Assembly (NCBI GenBank): GCA_032433765.1
Contig: JAVIAB010000092.1
Span: 36,383,316-36,447,315, forward strand
Source: Megaustenia siamemsis
Lineage: Eukaryota; Mollusca; Gastropoda; Stylommatophora; Ariophantidae
Direction: 5' to 3'
DNA: 64,000 nucleotides
Position 1 is the first letter of the stretch. Each line of letters opens with the position of its first letter. Shown here piece after piece: positions 23,403 to 34,643 of this stretch. The position numbers were made by a program, and so were the translations under genes. The notes under the pieces are model-generated. The model saw only the letters and a list, made by a program, of their open reading frames with translations. It was not told where the DNA came from and did no database searches.

Positions 23403-24207
23403 TGTCATGAGGTAACCATTATTTTAAATAGGTTATAGAAGTCACGAAAATAATCTGTTATTGTATAATAGGGGGACAGTTGAGACACCGGTCAGATTTT
23501 AGAGTTCAGTCTCGACACAGAGTGAGGAGGGCTGATCGAGTTGCAATTTGTCACTTCGCGACAAAATTGCGCCAATTTTTATTGGCTACTGATTTTCAGG
23601 TGAAGAGAGTGGTCGGAGTATTTAAACTTCAACACTATAGGTTTGACAGGTCAGAGATGAATTAGTTCGAGTTAGTCAGGATTAGACAGTCAGGAAAATA
23701 ATTAGTCAGTTTTAAATTAGTTAGAGAGAAAGAAGTAAGAATGTAGAATAAGTAAGCTTAGTCAGGCTTTGGCCGAACTGCCGAAGGCAGTTAGATAAGA
23801 GTTAGAACAGTCAGAACAGTTAAAAAGTTAAGATTGGAAAGTGAAGCCAGTTAGTTTCTCCAAGTTGTAATTCAAGTCAGCAGAGAAGTTCTTAGTAGAA
23901 GTTGATAGAGAGTAGGAGTATAGCAATGAGAATATGAACATTAGTGTCGTGAAGTGTTTTAAGAGTATTTCAAGTTGTGTCTCACATTCCTCAAGAACGT
24001 AAGTTGAAAAATGTTGTATGCAAAATATGCACTTGGGGCGGACCATAGTCATCGGCGGTAGCCTCAGAGAAGTCCCGAATTAGTTAACATTAATTTAAGA
24101 TAAGTGCATCAACCACTAGTCGATCATTATGCCTAGAGATATCAATAAACTTGATTATCATTATGTATCCAGAGAAAAAGTCTGTCTTGAATTACCTGTT
24201 GTGATCA
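23403..24207 (+). mobile_element. Solo-LTR-like segment (tentative)
   Basis: The block starts TGTCATGAGGTAAC and ends TTACCTGTTGTGATCA, so it begins TG, ends CA and has a short shared inner GGTAA/TTACC inverted match. It holds a TATTTAAAC box near 23619 and an AATAAA at about 24146. A purine-rich AGGAAAGG lies just before the start. There is no convincing 4-6 bp TSD and no primer-binding site. This is a guess based on layout alone. Confidence 0.25.
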
Positions 24208-24457
24208 ACTAAAATAAATGTAATGTGCTGTCAAGTTATAAGATAATATCAATAACAAGAATCAATAAATATAATATAACACATTTATGTATGATCTGCA
24301 ACATTAACATCTATTCTTGGAATGTGTCTTATTTTGTTTAGTCTGTTATATAATAAAACAATAATAGCAGACATTAAACACTAAATCTTGTAGCATCAGA
24401 CTGAGAATATGACCTTACAGACAATTTGTGTTTGACGATATTTCCACCTGGAAAACA
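24208..24457. other. AT-rich spacer
   Basis: Nothing recognised until TTTGACGATATTTCCACCTG near 24431, the sequence shared with the edge of the 38-bp array at 22004. Confidence 0.5.
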
Positions 24458-24950
24458 AAAATGCTGACATTAGACAACTGCAAACATTAGAAAACTGCAG
24501 ACATTGGACAACTCTAGACATTGGACAACTGCATACATTAGACAACTGTAGACATTGGACAACTACAAATATTAGACAACTGCAGACATTAGTCAACTGC
24601 AGCCATTAGACTGCTACAGATATTAGACAACTGTTGACATTATATAACTACAAACATTAGACAACTGCATACATTAGACAACTGCAGACGTTAGTCTGCT
24701 ACAGACATTAGACAACTGTAGACATTATATAACTACAAACATTAGACAACTGCAAACATTATACAACTGCAGACATTAGACAACTACAAATATTAGACAA
24801 CTACAAACATTAGACAACTGCAGACATTAGACACATGCAGACATTATACAACGGCAGACATTAGACAACTGCAAACATTATACAACTGCAGACATTAGAC
24901 AACTACAAATATTAGACAACTGCAAACATTAGACAACAGCAGGCATCTAA
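24458..24950. repeat. 17-bp minisatellite, ~29 diverged copies
   Basis: ACATTAGACAACTGCAG, with substitutions (CTACAAAT, CTGTAGAC, TTATATAA), repeats about every 17 bases. A 100-base block near 24700-24830 partly repeats at 24850-24940, showing higher-order duplication. The array ends where a LINE-A RT fragment begins. Confidence 0.93.
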
Positions 24951-25745
24951 ACTATGCTGATAATACCGTGTTAAAGGCAGAAAATCCCGAAGACCTACAA
25001 CAACAAGTGAACAAAATAAACAAGAAAAGCAAAGAATATGGATTGGAAATACATATTTTGAAAGGCTACATCTAAGATTATTAGCAGAGAAAAGACACAA
25101 AATCTACAAGGAGATATTCAAAGTTGATGGAATCAACCTAAAAGTTGTTCATGAATATAGCAATCTGGGATAATTATAACAAATGATAGAAAATGTATGA
25201 CAAACAAAAGAACAGGAATGGCAAAAAGAAATTTTAACTTAATGAAAAATATACTGACATCAAAGCAAATAACATCAGAACTAAAACTACGAATAACAAA
25301 ATGCCATATTTACACTACATTCCTGTATGGTGCAGAAATATGGATTGACTTTAAACAAAAAAACAGAGCAGAAAATTGAAGCCTTTGAAATATGAATCTA
25401 TAGAAAAATTAGGAGAACTTGGTGAAAGGAAAAGTAGACAAACAAAGTAGTTCTGAATCAGCTGAAAATAAATAAGACGAGGTGCTTAATACAATTTCAA
25501 AAAGACAAGTGACATTTTGTGGACATGTGCAAAGACATTCTAAAAGTCACTTTGGAAGAGAAGGCACATGGTAGACAAGGCAGGGACACACCAAGACTAA
25601 AATCGTCTGATAGCATCAAAGAGTGGATAGGCGAACCTATGACAACGTGCACAATCAAGACAAGCGACAAGTAAAATGGCGCTCAACGGTAGCCAGCCTT
25701 CCATGTGGAGGCTTCACCCAATGGATGAACAAGACAACTTGACTG
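24951..25745 (+). pseudogene. LINE-A copy from RT motif C to C-terminus, decayed
   Basis: The plus strand begins with NYADNTVLKAENPEDLQQQV, the family's YADD catalytic box with the second Asp changed to Asn, then NKKSKEYGLEI, the MAKRNFNLMKNILTSKQ segment at ~25215 and a C-terminal EWIGEPMTTCTIKTS-like end near 25650. Stops and frameshifts occur throughout, so RT is inactive. Unlike other LINE-A copies it reaches upstream of MAKRNF. Confidence 0.82.
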
Positions 25746-26639
25746 TAATATTATGTATCTACAGACAGATGTAGAAAATTACTGGAACCAGACTAATCGA
25801 ATTTACTAGAAACAGGCTAACGTCAAAGAGATCTAATGTACACTCAGGAAAATGAAAGATAGATGAACATAAAATTGATAGATACCAAACTGTACAGATA
25901 GAAACGTAACTACAGGATGCATAATTATAACTTATTTAAACGTTATCATACATTTTGAGTCAAGTAGATGTATGGATGCAAAATTAATTAAAGGAAACAA
26001 ACTATATGAATTTGTATTGTTTAAGGAAATGGTTTCAAATCTAGTGAGATTGAAAGAGATAAAAAGGTTGGAAACATATGGCCACGGAACGGACTTAAAC
26101 ATGAATACCAAGAATACAAATACTATACAATATAAATCATTTTTAAAAGAGATTTGCTTGAAACATATCGTTTGATAACGAACGAGTTGGAAGGTTAATG
26201 ATGAGAAACATTTAGTTGTAAGGAAAGTAACATATATTTATTGATTACAAGTATTTGCTATCAAGCTTCGAAATAAACAATTATTTTACGTTATCTGTAA
26301 TTTTCTCATTTTTAACGTTGAAAGAAAAGGAAGATTTCTTGATTGGTTATTGGTCTTCTCCGTTGATAATAATTTATGTTTTTGTTTAATGTTTAGCAAA
26401 TCCATTATTTGGGAGGTCTTTCTTACTACTTTTCTTGCTGCCAATTAATTAGCTGATTGTAAGTCTTGTTCAGACTTCGTTTTTAAGCTGCTGTTTTATT
26501 ATCACATTCCCTGTTTTATCTCTATTTTTTTGTGTCTTAAAGTCAGTATACATCTTAAACATCTTATTTAATCAATTTAGTGCGTTTCTATCAATTACTT
26601 TTAACAACCACTTTGGCTTAGTATGGTTATTAGGGTGGG
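25746..26639. other. No gene recognised
   Basis: AT-rich; short frames at 25972-26175 have no recognisable features. No shared repeats. Confidence 0.6.
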
Positions 26640-26815
26640 GGGTGGAAGTAGGGAACAGAAAAATAATTACAGTGCTGCAGTAAAGCTGATAGCAAGGAGC
26701 AATTGGTGGGCTGTAACGTACACTCCTACAATATATAGTGACAGCTTTATATATAAAAAAGACAACAAAATACTGACGTTTCGGGCTACATTCGGCCTTC
26801 TTCAGGTTACTGACT
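26640..26815 (-). mobile_element. PLE pseudo-LTR fragment with hammerhead-like motif
   Basis: AGTAGGGAACAG through GCTGATAGCAAGGAGCA and on to CTGACGTTTCGGGC matches the PLE end sequences at 42428-42540 and 46915-47080, at lower similarity. It is an isolated terminal fragment without coding sequence. The orientation is that of a minus-strand PLE. Confidence 0.8.
26767..26811 (-). ncRNA. Hammerhead-like ribozyme motif, degenerate
   Basis: The minus strand has CTGAAGA, a helix II-like GGC...GCC hairpin, then GAAACGTC, the conserved hammerhead core order. The flanking helix I strands (AGTAAC before, AGTATT after) pair poorly, so this copy is probably inactive. Confidence 0.5.
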
Positions 26816-26968
26816 AGAAGTGTCCGAGTGACGATTTTTTTTTTTCGGATGAACACGACTTCCAGAATTCATTCAGCCTCTGGGTACCTTAGAATTGTTT
26901 CTTTTTGTCAGAAAAATCTTGATCACAGCGGTCATTAGATGTGTTATTTGTCAATGAACCAAATATTT
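26816..26968. other. Spacer with TSD half for LINE-C
   Basis: Short AT-rich spacer. CAAATATTT at 26960-26968 repeats at 27370-27378 and probably marks the LINE-C insertion target. Confidence 0.5.
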
Positions 26969-27369
26969 ATATCTATCTATTGACCTTTCGAGCCGTAGCC
27001 GGCCCATAGGGCGTAGACCAAGATACTCCTTCTCTTAGCTGAATTTCTATTCTAGCAGTTTTCTTTTAAAGATATTTTATCAAATCTCGCCATTTGTCTC
27101 TGATCTGTGCAAGCAGCTCTATCTCATTGTGGGAGCAGATTCCTGCTGCTCTTTCCTCTCTCATCAATGTTCTTCTCAGTATCTCTCTGGGTCTTCCTCG
27201 TTTCCTCTCACCTGTTATTTCCCACATGGGGGCTTGCTTTGCTATTCGGTTATTATCTCTTCTCATCACATGTCCAACATATGACCATCGTCTTTTCTTT
27301 ATTACTGAAGATATTAGTGGTTGATTGGAGATTTCTCTAATTTCCTCGTTTGTTTTTAAACACCATGTA
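26969..27369 (-). pseudogene. LINE-C C-terminal fragment, second copy
   Basis: The minus strand encodes KTNEEIREISNQPLISSVI, RRDNNRIAKQAPMWEITGER, GRPREILRRTLMREE and RDKWRDLIKYL, closely matching the copy at 18005-18388, and ends with the same GCCGGCTACGGCTCGAAAGG...ATAGATAGAT 3' tail. The flanks share CAAATATTT (26960-26968, 27370-27378), a likely 9-bp TSD. The 5' end lies within about 12 bases of that of the other copy. Confidence 0.88.
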
Positions 27370-27378
27370 CAAATATTT

Positions 27379-28639
27379 GATGACTAACAACAGACGCTCA
27401 TGCGCCTTCCTTAAGGAGGCGTGTAGGGACATTCTAACTTACTTATTATCACCGATTATGCTACTGGTTGACATTTCAAGTGACATTTCAAATGTGCGAA
27501 AAATTGACTAAATAAATAACAAACAGGTAATGTCAAGAATACTTGACATCGTGCACGGTTAACCTGATACATTATCGTGGAAACAATAACAATATTCCTC
27601 GGTTGAATTCACTGCGGGAACTGTAACAAATTATTTGATCAACAACAACAGCAGCATCAGTAACAACAGTCATTGTTATAATAATTATAATAATATTACA
27701 ATAACATAATAATAATAATATTAATAATAATAACAAAGACAACGCATATTAAAGACGTATTGAAAAGCCTATCACTCAGCTCGGCTGCAATTTCTATAAA
27801 CCTATTTCAGAGTTCTTTCCCACTTTATGAATTTAGTTCATTAACTAATCAGCTAATTGCGACATTAATAACGACCCACATAACTTATCTTGGAAAAATA
27901 TTGTATCTGACATTACACCCAATTCCTTATGCTACACTTGTTTTCTATTCACAATGTTGAAGCCATAAACATCACCTATTCTCCTCTGAACCATGTCAGC
28001 TCCGTGCTTTATTGATCGCACCTGCCTGTCAATGTAACCGCAGTTGGTTCAAGTAGCTCAAATTAAGCAGAACTGCATGGATCATACTCTTGGTTGAGCA
28101 CGTGAGAATATAACCAGACATGGCATAATGTGGGTTGCGCTTGGAAGCATGAGAAAGTGGTTTTTGAAGAATGCATTATGATAAGTGAACCAGAATAATA
28201 ATAATGTGAATTGGTCATGCAAATATGTAAAGAGATAGTAGAATAGCATGCGCTGGAATAGTGTGAAGATTTAAAATGATCACAAATTAGATTTAATAAT
28301 AAAACTATTGGAAAGTCTGGAAATTAGGAGTTATCATCCTAAAGTAAATTAATAGAGTCAGTTGCGTAGTTTATGATTAGGAATAATCACTAATTAATGG
28401 GACGGATATGAAAATGTAGCTAAAATAATAAATGTGACAACAACATTACATCCACGTTATCATCGTGCACAATATAACGCGGACTAAACAGTTATGATTT
28501 CATTTTCTTTTAATTATAAACCACATTACTTCTGCTCATCCCCATTTTCTTCATGTGATCGAATTCCAATACCTTCGCATCCACCCCAATACTAAAATGT
28601 AGTCACAACTCCAGTACACTCCCTCCAATCTTTTCTCAT
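27379..28639. other. No gene recognised
   Basis: AT-rich, with an (AAT)n-like run at 27680-27740. Nothing else supported. Confidence 0.6.
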
Positions 28640-29950
28640 TCACCCCAACATGTAATGAAGTTCACAGTTACAGATACTCTCCCTCCAGTCCCTTCTCATT
28701 CACCCCAACGTTTATTGATGTTCACAGTTACAAATACACTCCCTCCAATCCCTTCTCAGTCACCCCAACATTTATTGATGTTCACAGTTACAAATACACT
28801 CCCTCCAATCCCTTCTCAGTCACCCCAACATTTATTGATGTTCACAGTTACAGATACACTCCCTCCAATCCTTTCTCATTCACCCCAACATTTATGGATG
28901 TTCACCGTTACAGATACATTTCCTCCAGTCCCTTCTCATTCACCCCAAACATTTATGGATGTTCACAGTTACAGATACATTCCCTCCAGTCCCTTCTCAT
29001 TCACCCCAACATTTATTGATGTTCACAGTTACAGATACATTCCCTCCAGTCCCTTCTCATCCATCTCAACATTTATTGATGTTCACAGTTACAGAAACAC
29101 TCCCTCCAGTCCCTTCTCATTCACCCCAACATTTATTGATGTTCACATTTACAGATACATTCCCTCCAGTCCCTTCTCATTCACCCCAACATTTATTGAT
29201 GTTCACAGTTACAGATACACTCCCTCCAATCCCTTCTCATTCATTCCAACATTTATTGATGTTCACAGTTACAGATACTCTCCCTCCAATCTCTTCTCAT
29301 TCACCCAACATTTATTGATGTTCAGAGTTACAGATACACTTCCTCCAATTCCTTCTCATTCACCCCAACATTTATTGATGTTCACAGTTACAGATACACT
29401 CCCTCCAATCCCTTCTCATTCACCCCAACATTTATTGATGTTCACAGTTACAGATACATTCTCTCCAGTCGCTTCTCATTCACCCCAACATGTATTGATG
29501 TTCACAGTTACAGATATACTTCCTCCAATCCCTTCTCATTCATCCCAACATTTATTGACATCCACAGTTACAGATACACTCCCTCCAATCCCTTCTCATT
29601 CACCCCAACATTTATTGATGTTCACAGTTACAGATACACTCCCTCCAATCCCTTCTCATTCACCCCAACATTTATTGATGTTCACAGTTACAGATACACT
29701 CCCTCCAGTCCCTTCTCATTCACCCCAACATTTATTGATGTTCGCAGTTACAAATACACTCCCTCCAATCCCTTCTCATTCACCCCAACATCTATTGATG
29801 TTCACAGTTACAGATACACTCCCTCCAGTCCCTTCTCATTCACCCCAAAATTTATTGATGTTCACAGTTACAGATACACTCCTTTCAATCCCTTCTCATT
29901 CACCCCAACATTTAATGAAGGTCACAGTTACATATACACTCTCTTCGATC
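28640..29950. repeat. 60-bp minisatellite, ~21.5 copies
   Basis: TTCACAGTTACAGATACACT then CCCTCCAATCCCTTCTCATT then CACCCCAACATTTATTGATG forms a 60-base unit. The first copies are more diverged. The 459-codon open frame (28655-30034) switches from the FTVTDTLPPIPSHSPQHLLM phase to another phase and back through 1-base indels near 28950 and 29305, which argues against protein selection. No signal peptide or non-repeat domain accompanies it. Confidence 0.97.
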
Positions 29951-31025
29951 TATCTTCCCCTTTCCTCTTCGGAAGCATTAACGACCTCTCCCAGGTCACG
30001 TCATTGCTTCCCCCTAGAATGTAAGAATCGTTGACCTCATTACTCTCTTAGTTTGTGTTTAATCTAAAACTGTTTCCAGATAAACAAACCGGGTAAGATA
30101 CACACCAACGATGCCAGTCATGTGGGATAAATCTTCGGAGCGTACACACGGGTCTGTGTCGATAGCTTGTCCAGAGGTCACGTAGAAATATCGATTCACA
30201 TTTGACAATTCACGTTTTAACTCCGAAATTATGTTTGTGTCTTTGGATAAATTTGTAGTTGTAGTTAGTCGAAGACCACGGTATCACTGCAAACGAATGA
30301 AATCCATAATTTCTCAACTGCCCGTGCAAGTGGAATCATCCGAATTAACATCTCATCGCATTGAAGGATCCAAACAAAGAAAAGCAGCTGCGGTCCCATC
30401 ATAGTAGTTACAGCACACGCCAAAAGACATAAGGCATAACAGCAGTGAAAGTGAACGCAGCCTAAACTTGTCCTTCGTCATACGATGTGATCATTCATCA
30501 TAAACAATCGGAATATCGAAACACAGTTCGGATGAAATACACAGCTCGCGATGTGCACACAGCGGTAAACTCAGTAGTTTCGACAGCAAGCCGGACTTGT
30601 AATATGAGGAAGCTACAACAAGGAACATTTTTCAAACAACCTTAACGGTTCTTGTCGCCTATCCTCCATATTGACCGGAAGTCCTTAATATAAATCTAAC
30701 CGAATTTGTACTACATAATGTCATCATGATTCAAACATACGTGCCCTTGCTGTTCATAATTCTTTCTTTTTCAAATTATAAATGTCATTAAACACAGCAT
30801 ACTGCACAACAAGAAAATAGTGTTAAATTGATATAGACTTATCTAATCTAGATAAATATTTAATATAAATAACAATGTTGCGTTATTTGATGCAAAATTA
30901 TATTATTTGAGTTTTTTTAAATATTTTTTGTAATTGTTTTCGATCATTGCTGAATTCTCTCATTTAAAAAAATTGTAATACCCATTACAATTTTTTTTTA
31001 GATTAAACACAATACAATTCATCAT
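29951..31025. other. No gene recognised
   Basis: Bases 29951-30700 have more balanced composition than the surroundings but no long frame, splice-compatible exon or repeat homology could be supported. Bases 30700-31025 are AT-rich. Confidence 0.5.
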
Positions 31026-31905
31026 ATTTTTGTTTAATATTTATAGTGAGATTATTTTAAGATTCATAAGGGGCGTGCCTGGAATAACAATTGGAGGTCA
31101 TAATATTAATAATCTAAGGTATGCTGATGATACAGTATTAATCGCTAAGAGTGAAAATGAGTTACAAGAAATAATGGACATTATAGTGAAGGAAAGCAAA
31201 AAGACAGGACTCAGCCTTAATAGCAAAAAGACAGAGGTAATGGTAACAACAACAAAAAAAGACATCACCTCAGTGCAAAATAAAGACAAGTGGAACAATA
31301 TTAAAACAGGTAAATGAATTTAAATATTTGGGAACTTCGTTAACCTCATATGGAAGATGTACAAAAGAGGTGAGATGCAGAATGGCTCAGGCAAAAGCAG
31401 CTTTCCAAAAATGAGGAAAATACTATGCAATCCATTTTTGACAATAGAAACAAGAAAAAGAGTTCTTAAATGTTACGTAGAGCCAGTCTTAACATATGGA
31501 TGCGAGTCATGGACAATAGGACATCAGACAAGAAAATCACTGGAGTCTGTAGAAATGTGGTTTTACAGAAGAATGTTGAGAATACCATGGACAGCTAAGA
31601 AGAGTAATGAAGAGGTTCTGAGAGAGGTCAAAGCAAAAAAAGAGCTAAATTCCAAGGTTAAGAAGAGACAATCAACGTTTTTTGGTCATGTAATGAGAAG
31701 AGAACAACTTGAATATATTGTAACAACTGGAAAAATTGAGGGACGAAGAGATAGAGGGAAGCAAAGAGAAAAAATAACAGACAGCTTAAGAGAATGGCTT
31801 GGCAGAAGGTCAACAACAGAAATGATAAATAGCTGCTGAGATCGAAAGTTGTGGAGAGACATGATCACCTACGCCACTAGGCCCGGTACTTGATGATGAA
31901 TACCC
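31026..31905 (+). pseudogene. LINE-B copy: RT motif C to C-terminus
   Basis: It opens with ILRFIRGVPGITIGGHNINN and LRYADDTVLIAKSENELQEI, retaining both Asp residues of the YADD box, then NEFKYLGTSLTSYGR, YGCESWTIGHQTRKSLESVE, FYRRMLRIPWTAKKSNEEVL and RRQSTFFGHVMRRE-like segments, ending DMITYATRPGT with GATGATG. Frameshifts near 31295 and 31410 break the frame, and everything before motif B is missing. It is the best LINE-B reference in the window, and its 3' end faces that of the LINE-D copy 30 bases away. Confidence 0.9.
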
Positions 31906-31934
31906 ATTAATCACTGCGTTGTATGATTCTTCTA

Positions 31935-32694
31935 CCTTTTAGCTTCCAGTGGAGCATAGGTCTTCAACAAACACTTTCCAAGTCGATCTGCTTTTTGCAA
32001 TTCTTTTAAGATCATTCCATGTCTTCCCCATCATCTTCATCTCTGCTTCGATCTGTCTTCTCCAAGAATTCCTTGGTCTTTCTCTTTGTCTTTTCCCCTG
32101 GGGATTCCAAAAAAGGGCCTGTTGTGTAATACTCTCAGTTGACTTCCGTAGTGTGTGTCCTATCCACCGCCATCGTCTTCGCTGTGTATCTTTATCCACT
32201 GGTATTTGACCGGTACATTTCCATAATTCCACGTTAGTGACTTTGTCCTGCCATTTCCATCCCTTTATTCTGCGCAAGCATCCATTAATGAAAGTCTGTA
32301 CCTTCGTGATTGTCAATTTTGTTATTCTCCATGTTTCACAGCCATATAATAGGACCGACTTAACATTTGAGTTGAAAATTTTTATTTTTGTATTTAGCCT
32401 AATTTCTTTGGATTTCCATATGTTTCCCAGTGCAATTAAAGCTCCTCTTGCTTTTGATATCCTTATTTTGGTATCATTTTCTGTTCCTCCCTCTTTATCT
32501 ATATTACTGCCCAGATATATATAAGATTGTACGTCTAGTAGAGGTATTTCTCCTAGTTTTATTTGGTTATTGCCAACTGCATTAATTCTCATAATGTTGT
32601 GTTGTATGGTGCTTGCTATATAAAATAATACTCGTTTCGCCTCGGAAAGACATTTCCACGTAATAGCATTAGCAACACTGTATGTGGCATTCAC
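31935..32694 (-). pseudogene. LINE-D C-terminal region, open frame
   Basis: A 251-codon minus-strand frame includes IMRINAVGNNQIKLGEIPLL, VQSYIYLGSNIDKEGG, SVLLYGCETWRITKLTI, FINGCLRRIKGWKWQDK, RRRWRWIGHTLRKSTES and RPRNSWRRQIEAEMKMMGKT. This is the region after the RT core of an endonuclease-reverse transcriptase LINE. It is 5'-truncated but otherwise uninterrupted, and nearly identical in the overlap to the copy at 63347-64000, suggesting a relatively young family. Confidence 0.9.
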
Positions 32695-33110
32695 TTTTAA
32701 AGAATATGCACAATGTTAGAAGTACAAAGTACTAATTTCGTTGATGCAAATAAATATGTTGTGGATTTTAATAGTTGCTGGAGTTTTTTAAAAAAAAATG
32801 GCTGCTGAAGATGATTGCTCGCTTCAGAGTGACTTAATATGAAACCAAGTGAGATTGTTACATTTGCAAGTTTTGTTTAAGAAAGTATAGGACGTAATGG
32901 TAGAATCAATTTAATTGTTAATAAGCGTTTGTGAATCTGATTCGCCAATTGTTTTAAAGGTGAATTTCAAACCCGAAAACCAACCTGCACACTACTCTCT
33001 TCGTGTGATTTCATATACTCTTCATTCACAGCTCCCAAATACTCCCAACCATACAGCCCTCAATATTGAAGCATTGTCGTTTAACATTTATTACAAGTTG
33101 AAATCATCTC
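32695..33110. other. No gene recognised
   Basis: AT-rich. The last ~100 bases may belong to the following LINE-R RT region but are too decayed to call. Confidence 0.5.
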
Positions 33111-33114
33111 CATT

Positions 33115-34642
33115 TGCCCATGGCTGCCACAAGGCTCACCATTGTCACCAGTTCTACTTAACGTGTACACAATAACGAACACGGAACAACAGCTGGATGG
33201 GAGGGGAAGAACTATGACTTTTGCTGATGATATTCTGGTATATCGACAGGGAAGAGCACAGACGGGGAATCGCCTTCACAATGCAAGACGAACTCGATCG
33301 CATTTCTTCCTGGTGTGGGGCTTCAGGTGCCTTGGTTAATCCTAATAAAGCATCAGTTTCATGGTCCTTCCTTCCTGTTTTCGGGACCAAGTCGACCATG
33401 TGATAACATCCCGCAAAGGATTAACCGCCTTGAAGGTCATGGCAGCTGCCAACATCGAGCAGAGGCTACTTACTCTTCTGTTCCAATGATTAGTCCTAGC
33501 ACCAATCGAGTATGCCCTGGCAATTCTTACTATCAGTACGACTTAAATTGATAGGCTGGAGAAAATACAAAATGATGCCATGCGCATTATCTTGGGATGT
33601 ACAAGGGACATACCCTGTGTAGCAATGAGGTATCTTCTTGACTTTCCAACCATGGATGACAGAATCAAGATCTGTAGAGCACGAGCATACCTTAATATTA
33701 GTACAGATAAAGAGCATCCATTGCATACGTGTTCAACACAGGGAAGGTATCAGGCTAAAAGAGGCAAATCATGGGTGGGCCGAGCAGAAGGTGTCATCAA
33801 ACAGGTCTGTGGGTTTACCAATATCAGCGTTGGTGAGGAGTGGATGCCGGTGCCTACGTCATTCAAGGGAACTTTCTCGTGTATTGACACACTCGACAGG
33901 AAAAGTAGGGAACAGAACCCGGTCGTGGTTAATGCTGAGGTCAACGGTCTCATCTGCGATAACACCGATGAGAAAGATGCAGTCATCTATACAGACGGAT
34001 CTGTAAGACGACACCAAAGAAGTGCATGGGCATTTACAGCACGCTCGTCAGGCAAAATAGTCTACGAAGACAGTGGTGCATACATCATGACCACGAGTAG
34101 CATGACAATGGAGGTAATGGCAGTGACCAAGGCATTCAAATGGTTAGAGTCACAAGACTACATCCACGCATGTATACTGAGTGATTCGATGAGCATGATA
34201 AAAAAAGTGGAGGCGGGCTCTGTACGCATGCAATGGGTAGAGTCGTTGCAGAAATCCAAAATACGTAAGGTCACCTTTGCCTTTGTCCCTGGATATGCGG
34301 GAGTACGGGGAAATGAAAGAGCGGACAGGTTGGCTAGCTGCGCTGTCGTTTAGGACGGGCAATCAATGGATCGGGCGGACATCCTCATGCCCTCCGAGAT
34401 GTTGGAAGAGCACAGGACTTCGAAAAACACAGATCCACGTCACTTCTTCGGATGATGGAAATGGGAGTTAAGATGGGCACAGTCAGAAATGTGGAAACTT
34501 AGTGGCCGTGTAAGAAGACTTATCAACCAACATAGAACTGGAGTCGTCAGTCGCTGGACACTGCGGGAATTGCTGATGAGGAGATCTGAGCACCTATGGA
34601 CATGTTCGGAGTGCAATGATGATGACCAGCAAAAAACTCAAT
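33115..34642 (+). pseudogene. LINE-R: RT palm motifs plus RNase H domain
   Basis: CPWLPQGSPLSPVLLNVYT at 33115-33171 is RT block B, and MTFADDILVYR near 33216 is motif C with both Asp residues. After a frameshift, QDELDRISSWCGASGALVN follows. A 257-codon frame at 33580-34353 contains RNase H: YTDGSVRRH, MEVMAVTKAF, LSDSMSM, and VPGYAGVRGNERAD, where the usual His is Tyr. A C-terminal RRSEHLWTCSECNDDD-like cysteine segment ends near 34630. RT plus RNase H in this order fits non-LTR elements of the I-like group. The 5' part is missing and frameshifts are present. The degenerate PLE begins immediately after its 3' end. Confidence 0.85.
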
Positions 34643-34643
34643 A

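Noticed and set aside
27680..27740. (AAT)n-like run as an origin or structural element
   Set aside because: Simple low-complexity sequence with no supporting context.
28655..30034. 459-codon frame with TVTDTLPPIPSHSPQH repeats as a secreted repeat protein
   Set aside because: The phase changes at 1-base indels and returns, there is no signal peptide or unique domain, and the unit is a 60-bp minisatellite.
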